NCBI GenBank assembly: GCA_905250125.1 | Contig: CAJNOL010000030.1 | Coordinates: 1 to 64,000, forward strand | From: Rotaria sordida | Taxonomy: Eukaryota > Rotifera > Eurotatoria > Philodinida > Philodinidae | DNA: 64,000 bases | Direction: 5' to 3' | Position numbers and translations under genes: made by a program | The notes under the pieces: generated by a model | The model's input: only the letters and a program-made list of their open reading frames with translations | What the model was told of the DNA's origin: nothing | Databases searched by the model: none | Part shown: in pieces, positions 47,815 through 60,600 of the stretch | Layout: each line of letters starts with the position of its first letter | Position numbering within the stretch: the stretch's first letter is position 1

Positions 47815-50100
47815 GGTCCAGGGACAAACTACAGATATGGAAGTTTCAGAGTTAGATAGAGAACACTTAGACTATTCTAGAGTACTAATAAAAACTGAAA
47901 CACTGTTTGAACTTTACAGACACACTTGAGCCCGAAACACATAAAAACTTAGCATTTTCTGTATCGGTTCTCTTAAAAACAGAATGCAAGCAAAAACAGC
48001 AGTCCCAACGACTAGTACCTATAATAAAACTTTCAGACTTCTATCATTTGAAATAAAAGAGCGAGACAAGGTCCATTTTGACTGGATAAACCAATCGGTC
48101 ACTCCTGCCCCCATTGCTTCCATTTACAAAGTTTTCAAGCTTTTCAGAGCTCGTAGCAATACTTATAGGAAGAATTCCTACAAGCTCTCAAACTTCCGAT
48201 GTATTTCGATGAACTCAATGGAAACTTTGATACGCTCGGAAAAGAAACTTCCTGCTGTACACATATCCATTGAAGTTTTCCCATCGATATGAAATAAGTT
48301 ATTCAGTTTACTAAAATTAATAGATCTGAATTCGATTATGGTGTTCGTTTATCTTCTGTAATCTACATGCTCAGCCAAAAACAAATGCTCGTCCTAGTTT
48401 TGTATTTTTTCATCAACATACACTTGATATTTAAATAAGGGGTTCAAATATTATGGTTGAAATATTATGCGCTCGATTTTCTTGTCTCTTTCACTATTGG
48501 GTTATGTCATACAATGTCCAACTTTGTTTTTTCTTATCATTAGTCATATTTGCCTCAGACGCAAAACAGTTTTGGTGAAAGAAAGAATATAAATAGGTTA
48601 AATGAATCATTTTCATCGGAAAGAAAGAAAAGAAATTGTCGACTATGCAAATTTTGCTGCAGTTTCTTCTATATAGTCAATTGTAGGAGAACCTATGAAT
48701 TATTCTCGTTCATGATCACATGACTTTGCTTCTTCTAGAGGTCCGAAGTGAGCGAGTTATCTTACCTTTCCGCAGATAAGAAGATGTTCAAAAAAATCTT
48801 CTATCCATGTTCCTACTTCATTATTGCACTCGAGATGAAGTAAATACATGCGATGTTTCACAAATAGTGAAACACGGCGGATAATTTTTCTCTGTTCGAT
48901 GTGTTCGCACATCGAACTTTTTAAAAATAGAAAAAAAACAAGTTATTCTACTTTGCTACAGTTACTTGATCATGATATCCAATCAAATGTTTGAAGACAT
49001 CACCTCGAAAGTCTCATATCTTGAATACTTGTTGCTGACGCTTTGTTTTTCTATCTTCTCTTTTTTGACGAATCGATATAAAGAATCCTATAAAAAATGG
49101 TAATTCTTGACGTCTTTTGTACTCAGGTATCTCTGTGAAGTCCAAGCAGAATTTCAAATTTTTATTGATGCTACCTAATTTGCTAACAATCTTCTATCTG
49201 ACGATGAAACTCCCAGAACTATAGCTTGTTCCTAGATCGAATCGTAAAGCCATGTTCAGGACCTAACTTCGAAATTTTTGCGACTTTGTGTTCCATTTAG
49301 GAAAAGCCACGGTATTTTCAAAATCTGTCCTGCAATGGAACCTTATAACCAAAGCTAGCTCTTTCTTGGGTAAAGTTTTCGTCTTTGGCCAATACAATTT
49401 CACAATCAGAAGCAACCCTGAACTTTTTTATAACATTTAAGCTATAAGAGTCATTTTATTCTAAAAACTTCAAGATCGGTTTTTTCGGCGAAACCACATA
49501 ATCCAAAGATGAAAAATTTAGGAATGATAGAACTAGGTTTCCCTATGAAGCTCCACTGTAGAACAGATTATGGAAATCCTATAGTTTTTCGTGAAGGGCG
49601 TACAAAGTTGTGAAAAAATTGGAAAGTAAATTCCAAGAATACTGTTGACATTCAGTAAAAGGAAACAACTATAGATCATCGAGTTTCAGTGTTACATAGT
49701 GGACCGTTTGCCAATTAAGGAGCATTAATAAAAATTTGAAATTCTGTTGGAACTTCACTAAGATACTTGAGCACAAGAGACCATCAAAAATTAGTATTTG
49801 TTGTTAGATTTTCTGTAGCAGTTCCCCGAAAATCAGAACATAGGAGAAAAAAAACATCCCCTACAAAAAATTAGTATCTATGAAAAAATTTTCAGATTTG
49901 TATTATTTGAAACAAGAGCTAGACAAGGTTCATTTTAACTGAATTACCCAACATGTCTTCACCTTTTGGTCCCATTTACAAGATTTTCAAATTTTTCTGA
50001 AACCATAGCTACGCTTATAGATACGAGTTCTAGAAGCTCTGAATGTTCCATTCTATTCTGTTAAAGTCGATGTCAAATTTTGGAGACTCTTGAAAGAATT
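47815..50100. repeat. Diverged direct repeat pair
   Basis: Copies at about 47815-48290 and 49655-50100. Shared order: GAGTTTCAGTGTTACATAG-like start, AGTACTAATAAAAACTGAAA / AGCATTAATAAAAATTTGAA, CTGTATCGGTTCTCTTAAAA / CTGTAGCAGTTCCCCGAAAA, GAGCGAGACAAGGTCCATTT / GAGCTAGACAAGGTTCATTT. Identity is moderate. The second copy lies inside the long-TIR element. Confidence 0.75.
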
Positions 50101-51001
50101 AAATTATCCTATGTCTTTTGTTTTCATTTGTGGTAACATACACACCAGTGTTCAGAATACAATATGAAGCTACAAGTAATTTTTTAGATGATATTCATTT
50201 TGCAAACACTTGATTTTACCACGAAATTACAAATCTTTCTCATTATAATTCAGAATTCATGAGATATATATCGGTGTAATCTACACGACAATATACATAA
50301 AAATTGTAAATGAAGGAAAATGACTCCTTTGTGTTGAAAAATGTTCACTTTAACCTTGACCGAACATGGGCTCTTTTAGATGGATACACTCGTATATATT
50401 CTTATAAAAATTTTCATAGTTTTAAGAGATCTGATATTTATAGGTCTATTTATTCATTTGTTCAATAGAATCGATTGCTTATTCTGGAATAAAAAATACT
50501 CGGTTTTGATAATATCAGGTTACTTCTATTGAGAAGTATATTATATTTCGATGACAAAATTCTAATCGAACCATGTTCCATATGAGACTTTCGAGATTGT
50601 GTGTCTTCAAACACTGATTGAACATTGTGATTAAGTAACTCCAGTAAAGTAGAATAACTTGTACAACTAGATTTCCTTTTATTTTTTCTATTTTAAAAAG
50701 TCCGATGTGCGAACACATCGAACAGAGAAAAATTATCCGCCGTGTTTCACTATTTATGAAACATCGCATGTATTTACTTCATCTCGAGTGCAATAATGAA
50801 GTAGGAACATGGATAGAAGATTTTTTTGAACATCTTCTTATCTGCGAAAAGGTAAGATAACTCGCTCACTTCGGACCTCTAGAAGAAGCGAAGTCATGTG
50901 ATCATGAACGAGAATAATTTCGTAGGTTCTCCTACAATTGATTATATAGAAGAAACTGCAGCAAAATTTGTATAGTCGACAATTTCTTTTCTTTCTTTCT
51001 T
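48620..51001. mobile_element. 2.4-kb element with about 400-bp terminal inverted repeats
   Basis: Left arm about 48620-49025 and right arm about 50575-51001 are complementary with high identity in the outer 340 bp: AAGAAATTGTCGAC (48631) against GTCGACAATTTCTT (50978), TTCATGATCACATGACTT (48712) against its complement near 50890, and CGATGTGTTCGCACATCG (48898) against CGATGTGCGAACACATCG (50703). The interior (about 1.5 kb) has no transposase frame. The right end lies about 180 bp beyond the stop of the CNG channel gene, so it may overlap its 3' UTR. Confidence 0.85.
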
Positions 51002-51180
51002 CAGCAAAATTTATTTTGCATCTGCGACAAACATGACTAATGATAAGAGAAAGTAAAGTTGAATATTTCGTAACATAACTCAATAATTTATTCATCTTCA
51101 AAAGAATAATTTCTACTACAGAACAATATCGAACATGAAATGATATGAAAAAAAAAGAAAAACTTTCAATAGTCTTCTTA

Positions 51181-54100
51181 TTATTGATCAATTGTTAAAA
51201 ATGGTGCACTTGCATGTCTGAGTATACTGTCTCTATTGATGTATCTCCATAGATTATCATGTAGGCGAAGTGTTGATACTGATGGTGGAATATTACATGA
51301 TAAAGAAACACTTGGTTTTCTTGCTCCATAACTATATTCTAATTTTGATAATTGTTGTTTAAATAATCTTATTGAATCGACATATGTTTCTAAAAATTTT
51401 GTAATACGATCATTTAATGATTTATCAAGATCAACTAATTTTTTAATACGATTTTGTACACTTAATAATTGATCTTGTTCAATATATCGTTTTGAATCAG
51501 TTAGTGTTTCATCAAGTAGATTATCTTTACGTAATATTGATTTACCTTTTTCAATAATTTTTGCTAATGATTCTGGATAATTATCAAGTACAAGCCATAA
51601 ATCTTCTTTTCGTAATGTATACAAATCAGAATAACCTATTGATTTAACATTAGCTGTACGACGATTACCATTTTTTGAACCTAAACATTCAATTTTATTA
51701 TTGAATTCAAAGAAAACAAAAAAAAAAATACTTGTCAATGCGGTCTCATGAGAGATCAAAGTGTGAAATTCACAAACTCTAACTGTTATGGGATTAAAAA
51801 TAATTTATTTAAAAAAAATGTCAAATTAATGAAAATGATAAGAATTTTTATAGTTGATACATGCATTCTGAAATTTTATCATTTCGAAAATGTTTGCATT
51901 TAGAATTCCTATTCTACCAATTTCTTAGATTCTTCCGAGCACACCACTCTTTTTCTCGGACAATTTTAACACGTACTGTTGAATTTTGTCTAAAATTACA
52001 ATTCAATTAGTTTATACTTTTCTGTGTCTGTTCTATTTTGACTTTGTTAGGTTAATAATATCCTCACTCTACTGATTGACATTTACAATAAGATCCTTTC
52101 TCTGCATTAAATATCAAAACCTGGAATATTTAGCCTAGTTAAAATCTACAATAGAAACTCTTAGATTCATAGAATGCTTTGGAAGACTCTAGAAAATTCA
52201 AGAATGATTTAAGCATTTTTATGACTGTCGCGTCTTTTTTCCCATCTATTAGGAAAACCTATCCAATGATCATTGGCTTCCTCCAGGGTTCTCGATTAGG
52301 GGATCGAGAAGCTCTTCTCTCCCAAACTGCTTGACTTTCTGCCAATTTTTTTTTTACACCTTCGTGGTAACTTTGGACAGAAACACCATTTGCCGTTCTC
52401 TGGCAAAATATAAAATAAAACTAAGCAGACAACGTTGTTGTGAAGTGATGAGAATTGAGGAAGGGACGTCTCAGTAGCAAGTCGTCTATTGTGGAAGGCG
52501 CCGGATCATGATGGGTTTCGTTCTTCTCCCTCCTTCGCTGGTCACCACTTCTAGCACTCCGAAGATAAAAGCACTTTCTGCCAGATTACGTGTCGCAGGA
52601 TCCTTGGCTTTTCTTCACTCACTCTCAGTTGCTATTGTCTAATGGGAGCCACAAAATCTCACTATTTTCTTCGAAAATATAAGTGAGTTTCACAAGAAAA
52701 AAAAATTATAAAATTATACCTGGAATATTTAAAATTGATATTTCACCAAAAACAGCACCTTCTTTAAGTGTAACAAATGTTGTTTTTCCATCATCACTAA
52801 CAACACCTAATTGACCACGTTTAATAATATACATTTCTTTTCCAATATCACCTTTTCGACAAATATAATCTCCAGGACCAAAGAATATTGGTGTTAATTT
52901 TGTTACCTAATTATAAAAACAAAAGAATATTGAAGAAAACTAAAAAAACGTTCTTTATTATTTAAGAATTTTTTTTACAAGTTCAACAAGTAAATTTGGT
53001 TCACAATCATTGAATAATTTAACTTGTTGTAATGATTCTAGATGTACTTTAATAGCAAGATCTTTACGTAATTCAATACTTAAATCAGAATTTAAAACAT
53101 TTTCTTCATTTAATACTTGTCGATTTGTATATAAATAATCAAGCCATTTTATTACTTTTCGTTCAAGTTTTCGATTCACTGAACGAAATTTCATATAACG
53201 TTTTATTTCATCCATTTTTTGACTAACTTGTTGTCCTATAGAACATAATATAAAAGAATATTTTTTTTTCGAAAATTTTATTTATTTTACTTGATAGATT
53301 TTGAGATGATATCATTGTACCAAGATTACCAATAATAGTTGCAAATATAAGTACACCTATATATACAAATTATGAACTGTCTTTTTATAGCATCTCTAGA
53401 GGATTAAGTAAAAGGATGAGTAAAGAAATGTGTCACAAAATAGATAGAATAAAACAATCTCCCTGTGGTAAGCAGCAGCAACTACATTGTGTTTAACATT
53501 TTAATTCCTCATGGATTGTGATAACAGCTTTTAATATATATTGAAATCTTTTGAAGTCTGATGTTACTCTCTCTGCTTTCTGTCATGATCTGAATATGTT
53601 CCAATAGATATAGAGTTTCTAGTTTTATCAACTGATTCAAGATGTCGATAAAATAATATTCGGAACATATATCACTAAAACTTCTCTAGAATATGTAAAT
53701 CCAATTTTCTTGAAATCTTGTTAAAGAAAATTTTTTTTTATAAAACATACCAATGAAATAATCAAACAAAACAAATACATATTCAGATTGTTTAACAGGC
53801 AATGGAACATCGCCAATAGTACTTAATAAGAGTGTCGACCAATAAAAACAATATGTATAAAGCATTGCAACAGTTTCATTGTGAGCTGATTCTGGTAATA
53901 CCCATTCATCACTACCAAAACCCAAATGTTGACAAATAAGAAAATATACACAACAATTCCTTTGAACGAGAAATTTTTTCTTTGGAAGATATAAAAAAAA
54001 AGAAATTATTCTATCTTACCAATGAATTAATGTTAATGTTAAACAAATAAGTATTCCAACTCGAAATGTATTTGGAAATCGTGTACGTGATTCTGTTAAT

Positions 54101-56035
54101 TCTTGAAATTCATAAAGACGATGAATTCGTAAAAAACGATTTGAACGAATAATTGACATAAAACGAAAACGTCGATTTAAATATAAAAGATCAGTTGGAA
54201 GTATTGATAAAAGATCACGAATATAAAATTGATATGATGTAAAATATTTTCGTGATAAAACATGATGATTACGAACAAAAAGACCATGACTAAAATGACC
54301 TAAATATAATCATTTGAATTATTTATTAAATATTTTCATTGGATTTTTTTTCTCTGCTAACCTGTTCTCGATTGTAGAAAAATATCAATTAAATAAATAG
54401 CATCAAATATATAATCTAATGAAATCCAAACAGTTCGTAAATTTTTATCCATATCATCAAATGCATAACGAGCTGGTATTAAAAGTAGATTATAAGCAAC
54501 AGCAATTGAAATAATTCCAAGCCAATAATGATATAAATAATTTTGCGGATCAATAACAAAGCCAGTACTTAAAAATTTCGTTTTTTCTTTTAATATGAGA
54601 CATTGCGCGTAAGCGCCACTACTGATCCTGCTCAATCGACGACCGTCGATTTTGCTATTTTGTACATATACATATTTCATGAATGGATTATGTTAAAGAG
54701 TTGAAACTTTGACCAGAGACGGATCTCATTGATTAATCATTCTGATAAAAATTTCAGCTTTCTAGATAGGTCTTGACACTCAAGAGACCTTCACTCAAGG
54801 CATGATTTTCGGAGTGATTGAGCTAGAAGAAAATCTGATTGATAGAAGTCGAGATTGTATGACTTTCAACAACACACTAAGTACTACAGCGTGCTGCAAG
54901 AAACAACCTAAAACATTGTAGAATAATCTGCAGAGTCTTATCAAAAAATAATCCCAAAATAGATCTTTTTTCATGCTTAATATACCCAAATCGTTCAGAA
55001 ACTGACAGAAAAGTTTCTACATATGGGACAATTTTTTATTCAATATAAATCAACACATAATTCTCTATTAATTGACACTAATGGCCTCTTTGAAAATAAT
55101 AAAAAATGTATTTTTTATATTTCCTATGTCCGCTCTCGAGTTTGAGGATCAAAAAATTTTATGTCATTTTCAAAGAGACCATTAGTATTAATTAATAAAG
55201 AATCATGCATTGATTTATACTGAATAAAAAATTGTTCTATATCATGATTTTGGTGACAGTCTTCTGAATGTCAAGACCTATCTAGAAGCCGAAATTTTTA
55301 TCGGAATGATTAATCAATGAGCTCCGTCTCTGGTCAAAACTTCAACTGTTTAACATAACCCACTTATGAAATATGTATATGTATAAAATACCGAAAAATG
55401 AGGACTTTTTTGTGTACATGATAGCATTGGTCAACTCGCCAATGGCTTATCAATTTGAGTTCATTTTTTTAGTAGCAAATACCTGAACGTGTAATATATT
55501 TACATTGAAAATTTCAAACCAAACAGATATATCCAGGATGAGATATTGCTGTCACAAAAAGTCGCTAAAAAATGTGCTTTTTTTGGCTATAGTGATGTCG
55601 GAAAAATTTAAATATCTCGACAAGAAAATAATATTTTTTCGAATGATTTGCATAAAAATCCATCAAACACTTGTCGCTATAATATATATATATATAAATT
55701 AAGCCAAATTTGCGACCATCGATCGACCAGATTCGGTCGTGGCGGTTACGCGGAATGGTTCATATTAAAATAAATCCAAAAAAACTTACGCTTCATAATC
55801 TTCATTTCGAATAGGTGGATCAGTTTTTTTATTTGGTTCTTGCAGAAGACTAGCTTGTTGTTCATCTTTATTTTTGTTTCTATAACGACTAATCGGATGA
55901 AAAATACGTTTTCGAAATTTCTATAAAAAAATAAAATAAAATCCAATGAATTTGAGATTAGATATATAAATGTCTTTAAAAAAGAACCTTAAATTTGCTA
56001 TTTGATGATTCTATTTGTTGTTCTTCGATTTCCAT
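51181..56035 (-). CDS. Cyclic nucleotide-gated cation channel, alpha type
   Basis: Nine exons, 5' to 3' on the minus strand: 56035-55988, 55920-55790, 54567-54362, 54299-54020, 53959-53751, 53356-53291, 53235-52979, 52906-52720, 51680-51181; 627 residues, in phase. S1 begins after [17 protein letters not shown]2/S3 has [20 protein letters not shown]4 has [22 protein letters not shown]. The pore is [10 protein letters not shown] with D272 at the filter position where alpha subunits usually have E. S6 and C-linker follow ([36 protein letters not shown]). The cyclic-nucleotide-binding domain (about 395-500) has [27 protein letters not shown] and NRRTAN; the threonine after RR is associated with cGMP binding. 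A C-terminal helix (about 521-580) matches the CLZ trimerising coiled coil of CNGA subunits. Exon 1 is the weakest part; upstream exons may exist. Confidence 0.93.
51681..52719. other. CNG channel intron 8, no gene seen
   Basis: 1039-bp intron; about 52180-52640 is less AT-rich than its flanks, like inserted repeats elsewhere, but no paired arms or coding frame were identified. Confidence 0.4.
53395..53520. repeat. Dispersed repeat copy in CNG intron 5
   Basis: GTAAAGAAATGTGTCACAAAATAGATAG (core AAGAAATGTGT) followed by CAATCTCCCTGTGG and CAACTACATTGTG. It matches 18615-18705 in the same orientation and the complements of 58010-58130 and 63070-63200. Confidence 0.75.
54660..55385. repeat. 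Nested foldback element in CNG channel intron 2
   Basis: Outer arms about 54660-54800 and 55250-55385 pair (CATTGATTAATCATTCTGAT against ATCGGAATGATTAATCAATG; CTAGATAGGTCTTGACA against TGTCAAGACCTATCTAG). Inner arms about 55020-55100 and 55160-55245 also pair (CAATTTTTTATTCAATATAA against TTATACTGAATAAAAAATTG). The element covers most of the 1.2-kb intron. Confidence 0.85.
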
Positions 56036-57698
56036 TAATATCGCGTGAATACGTCTTTCTTCTTGCTTGGATTAACTGTCAGAAAAAAAGTGAAAGAAAA
56101 AGAAATGATGATAACGTTTCCATAGAATTCCTTTTTCTTTTCTCTTCTTTATTAATGATGAGGTGAAGATGTGTGTGTGTGTTCATACTTCTCTCCTTCT
56201 TTTTCAACACGACAAATGAGTTACAGATAAGAGCAAAAATGAGGAAATGCATTTTTCATTAGAATACAAAAGATCTTTCTACATTCATAACAATTAAAAT
56301 CAAAACTAATATGATAAAAGTCATGAAATGAGAATAGAGAAAGAAAAATCTCTATTCAACTAGAATAAATTATAAAATAAAAAACGAACTTTGAGTTTTC
56401 TTATTCGAGATTTTCAATTCAATCATGTTCTTTTCATGTATGTAAAGACTAATTTTTTTTCTCAAGTATAATAAACGTTCATGTAATTTGAATCAATCAC
56501 TGTTTATCTTTGTAAGATATTTCATTTTGTTGGCCAAGGATTTGCCTAAATCTCTATCAAATCAATATCGTTTCGTTTCTAAGCTGCGCATAAGTTCATA
56601 ATGAGAGGAAATTTAACAGAATGATATGATTGCATGTCTAATTCTTATTCCGCAGTTCTTAAATAAATATTTATAAATACTCATTTTTCAGGTCGCAAAA
56701 GAAATTGATGTATCCACTGCTAGAAAGCATACAACATAAAAGAAATTAATCATATAAACAGAACTACAACTGAATAGTAAGAAGCAACGAGAAATAATCT
56801 ATTCAATTTCTTACATTGTTTGTTTAGTGCTCAGATCAAAAAATTATAACCTTTAGACTGAGTTGCTTCTATTCTATAGAGTTTCAACTTGAAATTTATT
56901 TATTTAATTTTGCTAGTGTGCCAATGACGACATACTAAAATCCAGTAAAACGATAATTGTTTAATCCTACTCGCTTCAATTTTATAAAAGGATGTGAAAA
57001 TATCAATAAGGAATTGGAGGTATTAGTAGAGTAGTTAATTACCTGATGATAGGTAACGGAATATTTTTAAGATTGATTTTTTCGTCAAACTAGCTACAGA
57101 TTGTAATTCTTCGATCTCGAACATCTTATATTAAACACACTAAATGATATAAGTATTGTTATATCTGTAATCTAGTATTTCCTTAAAAACACTTGAAATT
57201 GAGAAAAACTTTTCTATGCTTCTTCTTTATCGTCTCTAAAGCAATTTAGCCTCTTCAACTAAAAGAAATTATGCTTGGACAAAGTTGAGCAGAAGGTTTT
57301 TCATGCATAAAATGATTCAACTTATTCATTCGAATTTTTTTTTTATATGTTTTCATATATTCTATATCAATAAATATCATTTGTTGACAATCAAAAACGG
57401 CAGAGTGCATCACTTGTGGACAGGCTGCACTCATCAAACAATACTTTCATCATTCAAACTGTGATAATATACATTTGAATAAACCAATTTTAATTAATAA
57501 CTATATAAAATAAGCTGATTGATATTGATTTCTTTATCTAATGTATATAACCGTAAACATATTTATTTAATAAACAAAGAATAAACATGAAATTGAGAGT
57601 TTAATTCATTCATGCAACATGAAACATTATTTATAGACAAAGAAATTTACAAAAATATTACAATCATTTTGAACAGAAAGAATTTCATGAGTAACAAT
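56036..57698. other. Region between CNG channel and MED24-like gene, no gene seen
   Basis: AT-rich, with a short TG run near 56172. It is the presumed promoter side of the CNG gene. The minus frame stays open a little upstream of the chosen ATG (codons for QEERRIHAIL), after an AG near 56070, so an unlisted 5' coding exon could lie here. Confidence 0.4.
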
Positions 57699-60600
57699 TT
57701 AAAGATTTTTTGGTATTGAAAAAATATTCTTTGTTAGATTCATTGACATTGTTGTTAAACTATTATCACTAATTGTCAATTGTTGATTATGTATAAGTGT
57801 TTTTGATGTTCGACTATTTAATGTTTTTAAACAAGTATAATCACGTGTTATAACCATTGCAGCATATTCAATTTCAATATTATTTGATAATTCTAATATA
57901 CTAAGAACTTTTTCAATCGGAAATTGTAATGGTAAATATTCTGATAATTGAGCAACCTTGATAACAAAGAAAACAAAAAAAAAATAAAAACTGTTAGTGC
58001 AATCCTTGTAGAATTAAAATGTGAAACATGATGATGATGCTGCTAAACATAGATAGTTTATTTTATTCTATTTATTTTGAAATACATTTCTTCATCATCC
58101 TTTTATTTAATGCTTCAGAAATGCAATAAGGAAGCAGTTCATATCAGAGATAGGCAATTCCAAATGACAGCTGGAGTGGAATATTGTGAAGTTGTCCATT
58201 TCTATTTTATACATTATTATACCGAGAAGTTATTGATATATGATCGGTAGTCGTATATCAACAATGTTTGTAACGGTCTGTCACACGAGGGAAGGAAAGA
58301 ATGTCTCTAAGGCGTCTATTACAGCCTGTCATGGTCTCTAACTAATATTTGCCATGATTAGAGATGTGTGCAGAACTAGTGAGGGAAGTATCCAAAGTGT
58401 TCCTTCCACTTAGAGCTCATATTTCGCCCATAAGTAGACCTCGATGCTAAATAGCCATCATGAGCTGTTGAAGCCGACTTATGATCATTCCACTGGGTTT
58501 TCAATTTCAGGCAAGGCATTCAAGGTTATTAGAATGCTCTAGAAATTTCGGCCGAAACGAATGCTTTATCCTTGAGATATTGAATGACTAAAAAATGGTC
58601 ATATGCCACAGAAAAAGTCAGAAAATTGAAAGTTTTGAAAATTTAGTATCTCACAGATAAAGCATTCGCTTCGGCTGAAATTTCTAGAATATTCTAAAAA
58701 CCATGAGACTTCTTTATCGGCAAAATTTCAGGTCAAAATACCATCATTTGATTATTCCATGAATGCCTTGCCTGGAAATGGTCATCAGTCGGCTTCAACA
58801 GCCTATGGCCATGAATCCTTTTAGGTTTTGGCTATTGACATCGAGATCTACTTGTGGGCAAAATACGTGTTCTAAATCGAGAGAACACTTCGGATGTCTT
58901 CCTCACAAGTTATTTCTACTGGTTCTTATTGTAGTATCGGTCCAGATCTAGAGAAAACTATTCCAGAATTTATTTGTATCATATCTAAAAACATTCTTCA
59001 ATACTCGGTGTTTTTTTAATTATTTAGTCGATGACTAGCACTTTTTTGGATCATTTCTCTTGAATTACGTTCTGATTGATATGATTTATAAGATAATTTG
59101 CTAAAAGTTGTAGAACATTGAACTATAATATGTTCCAATTAGGATAACTTTTTCCTCTTAGTCCTGATCTCAGTCTCAGCAACTTCTTTTTTCTGTGGTT
59201 CTGGTCCTGGCAAACTTCTAAATTTTGATCCCGCACAAATCTAGCCACGGTCTATCGGGACAGCAGTCCAAATTTTTACTCCTATACTTTAGCACTTCTT
59301 TTACATTGTATTTCACAAAACAAAATAGAAATCTTTAATGTCTTACTAATTTTGGTTTAACAAATGGTTTTAATGATTTAGCTGTACGACTAAACATCCA
59401 AAGAATTGTTTGAAACCAACCAAGAAAATAATTAACTGGCCGAAGTGTTTCACTTGAAAATAATTCTTCTGATGAATAATTTAATAAAGAATGATATGCA
59501 TCAGCAACAGTTGTATCTTCATATTTTGGTATAATATCGTCAATCGAATATATATCTTTCCATGATTTAACATGAAATAAATCTTCTAATTGATCATTAT
59601 TTTGATTAAATTCAAGTGCAAGAATAATATTCATTATAAAACATATTGTATAAACATTTGGTTCAAGCATAAATTCATTAGATTTTATATTAAATAAATA
59701 AGGTAAAACTTGTTTTAATAAACAACGTGTTGATGAACGTCTTCGAAATAGAATTAAACCTAATATAAAATAAAGTGCACGACTTGTTTCATAGACCCCA
59801 TTTGATGTATTTATATTTATTAATAAACGTACAATTAAAAAATCTATTGGAACATATTTTGAACAAATATATAATGCACGTGATTGTTCACAATTAAGAA
59901 ATTCATTTATTATATATGTATCAAATAATGTTTGAATAATTGATGTAGATGTTTGTGATGATGATAAAAATAAATTATTAACTATTGATGAAAAATTTGG
60001 AACGATAGAATAATGTGATACTAATGGATTATCGATATAATCTGACCATAATTGTCGTTTTATAGCATCGAGTAATGAGACTATTGTCGAGTTAGAATTA
60101 CCTGTTGCACCTGTTAAAATATAAGATTATTAATGAATGCAAGACCCATTGCAGAACAAGGAAAACATGCGAAAGAATTTCTCTATAGTGAAATATTGTG
60201 CAATATTAGCTGAATGCGCATTGATTACACATGACAAATTATGACTAATATATTTTTATTATCATCATAAATTAACAAAGATTTTATTTTAATTAATAAT
60301 AAAATCATTTCTATTTTATTCTATTTTTAACGATAGAAAGATTCTGTTGAAAACTTAAGTTGTAGAGCTAATTTTTATCTTCATTTTGACATCAAGCTCT
60401 GCTTTCTAGTATATAAAACGGCGAAGAAATCTGGGATGCACAGATACATAAAAATCAAAAACCATATTTTGAGAAAAAACTAAAAGTTTTTAGAAAAAAA
60501 CGTTATTTTCTTTTGTGAAAGATTCAGAAAAACATATGTAATATCCTTAAATCTCATCATAAAATCAATAAACTATAGTTCATTCGAAAGTAGACACTGC

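Larger units (their letters stand above)
45757..51180. other. Large intergenic region dominated by repeats
   Basis: No gene recognised in 5.4 kb. The right half is occupied by a long-TIR element (48620-51001) and two copies of a diverged direct repeat (47815-48290 and 49655-50100). The left part is ordinary AT-rich DNA. Confidence 0.5.

Noticed and set aside
47984-48292. 102-codon plus-strand frame
   Set aside because: It coincides with one copy of a diverged direct repeat; the other copy (49655-50100) does not keep the frame.
50838-51191. 117-codon minus-strand frame near the CNG stop
   Set aside because: It falls in the right arm of the 2.4-kb TIR element and is not kept in the left arm.
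52921-52978. CNG exon 7 continuing to the stop near 52958
   Set aside because: A GT donor at 52978-52977 joins in phase to 52906 and restores the conserved LLVEL-V-x-KL-x-P order of CNG channels, so the read-through end is intronic.
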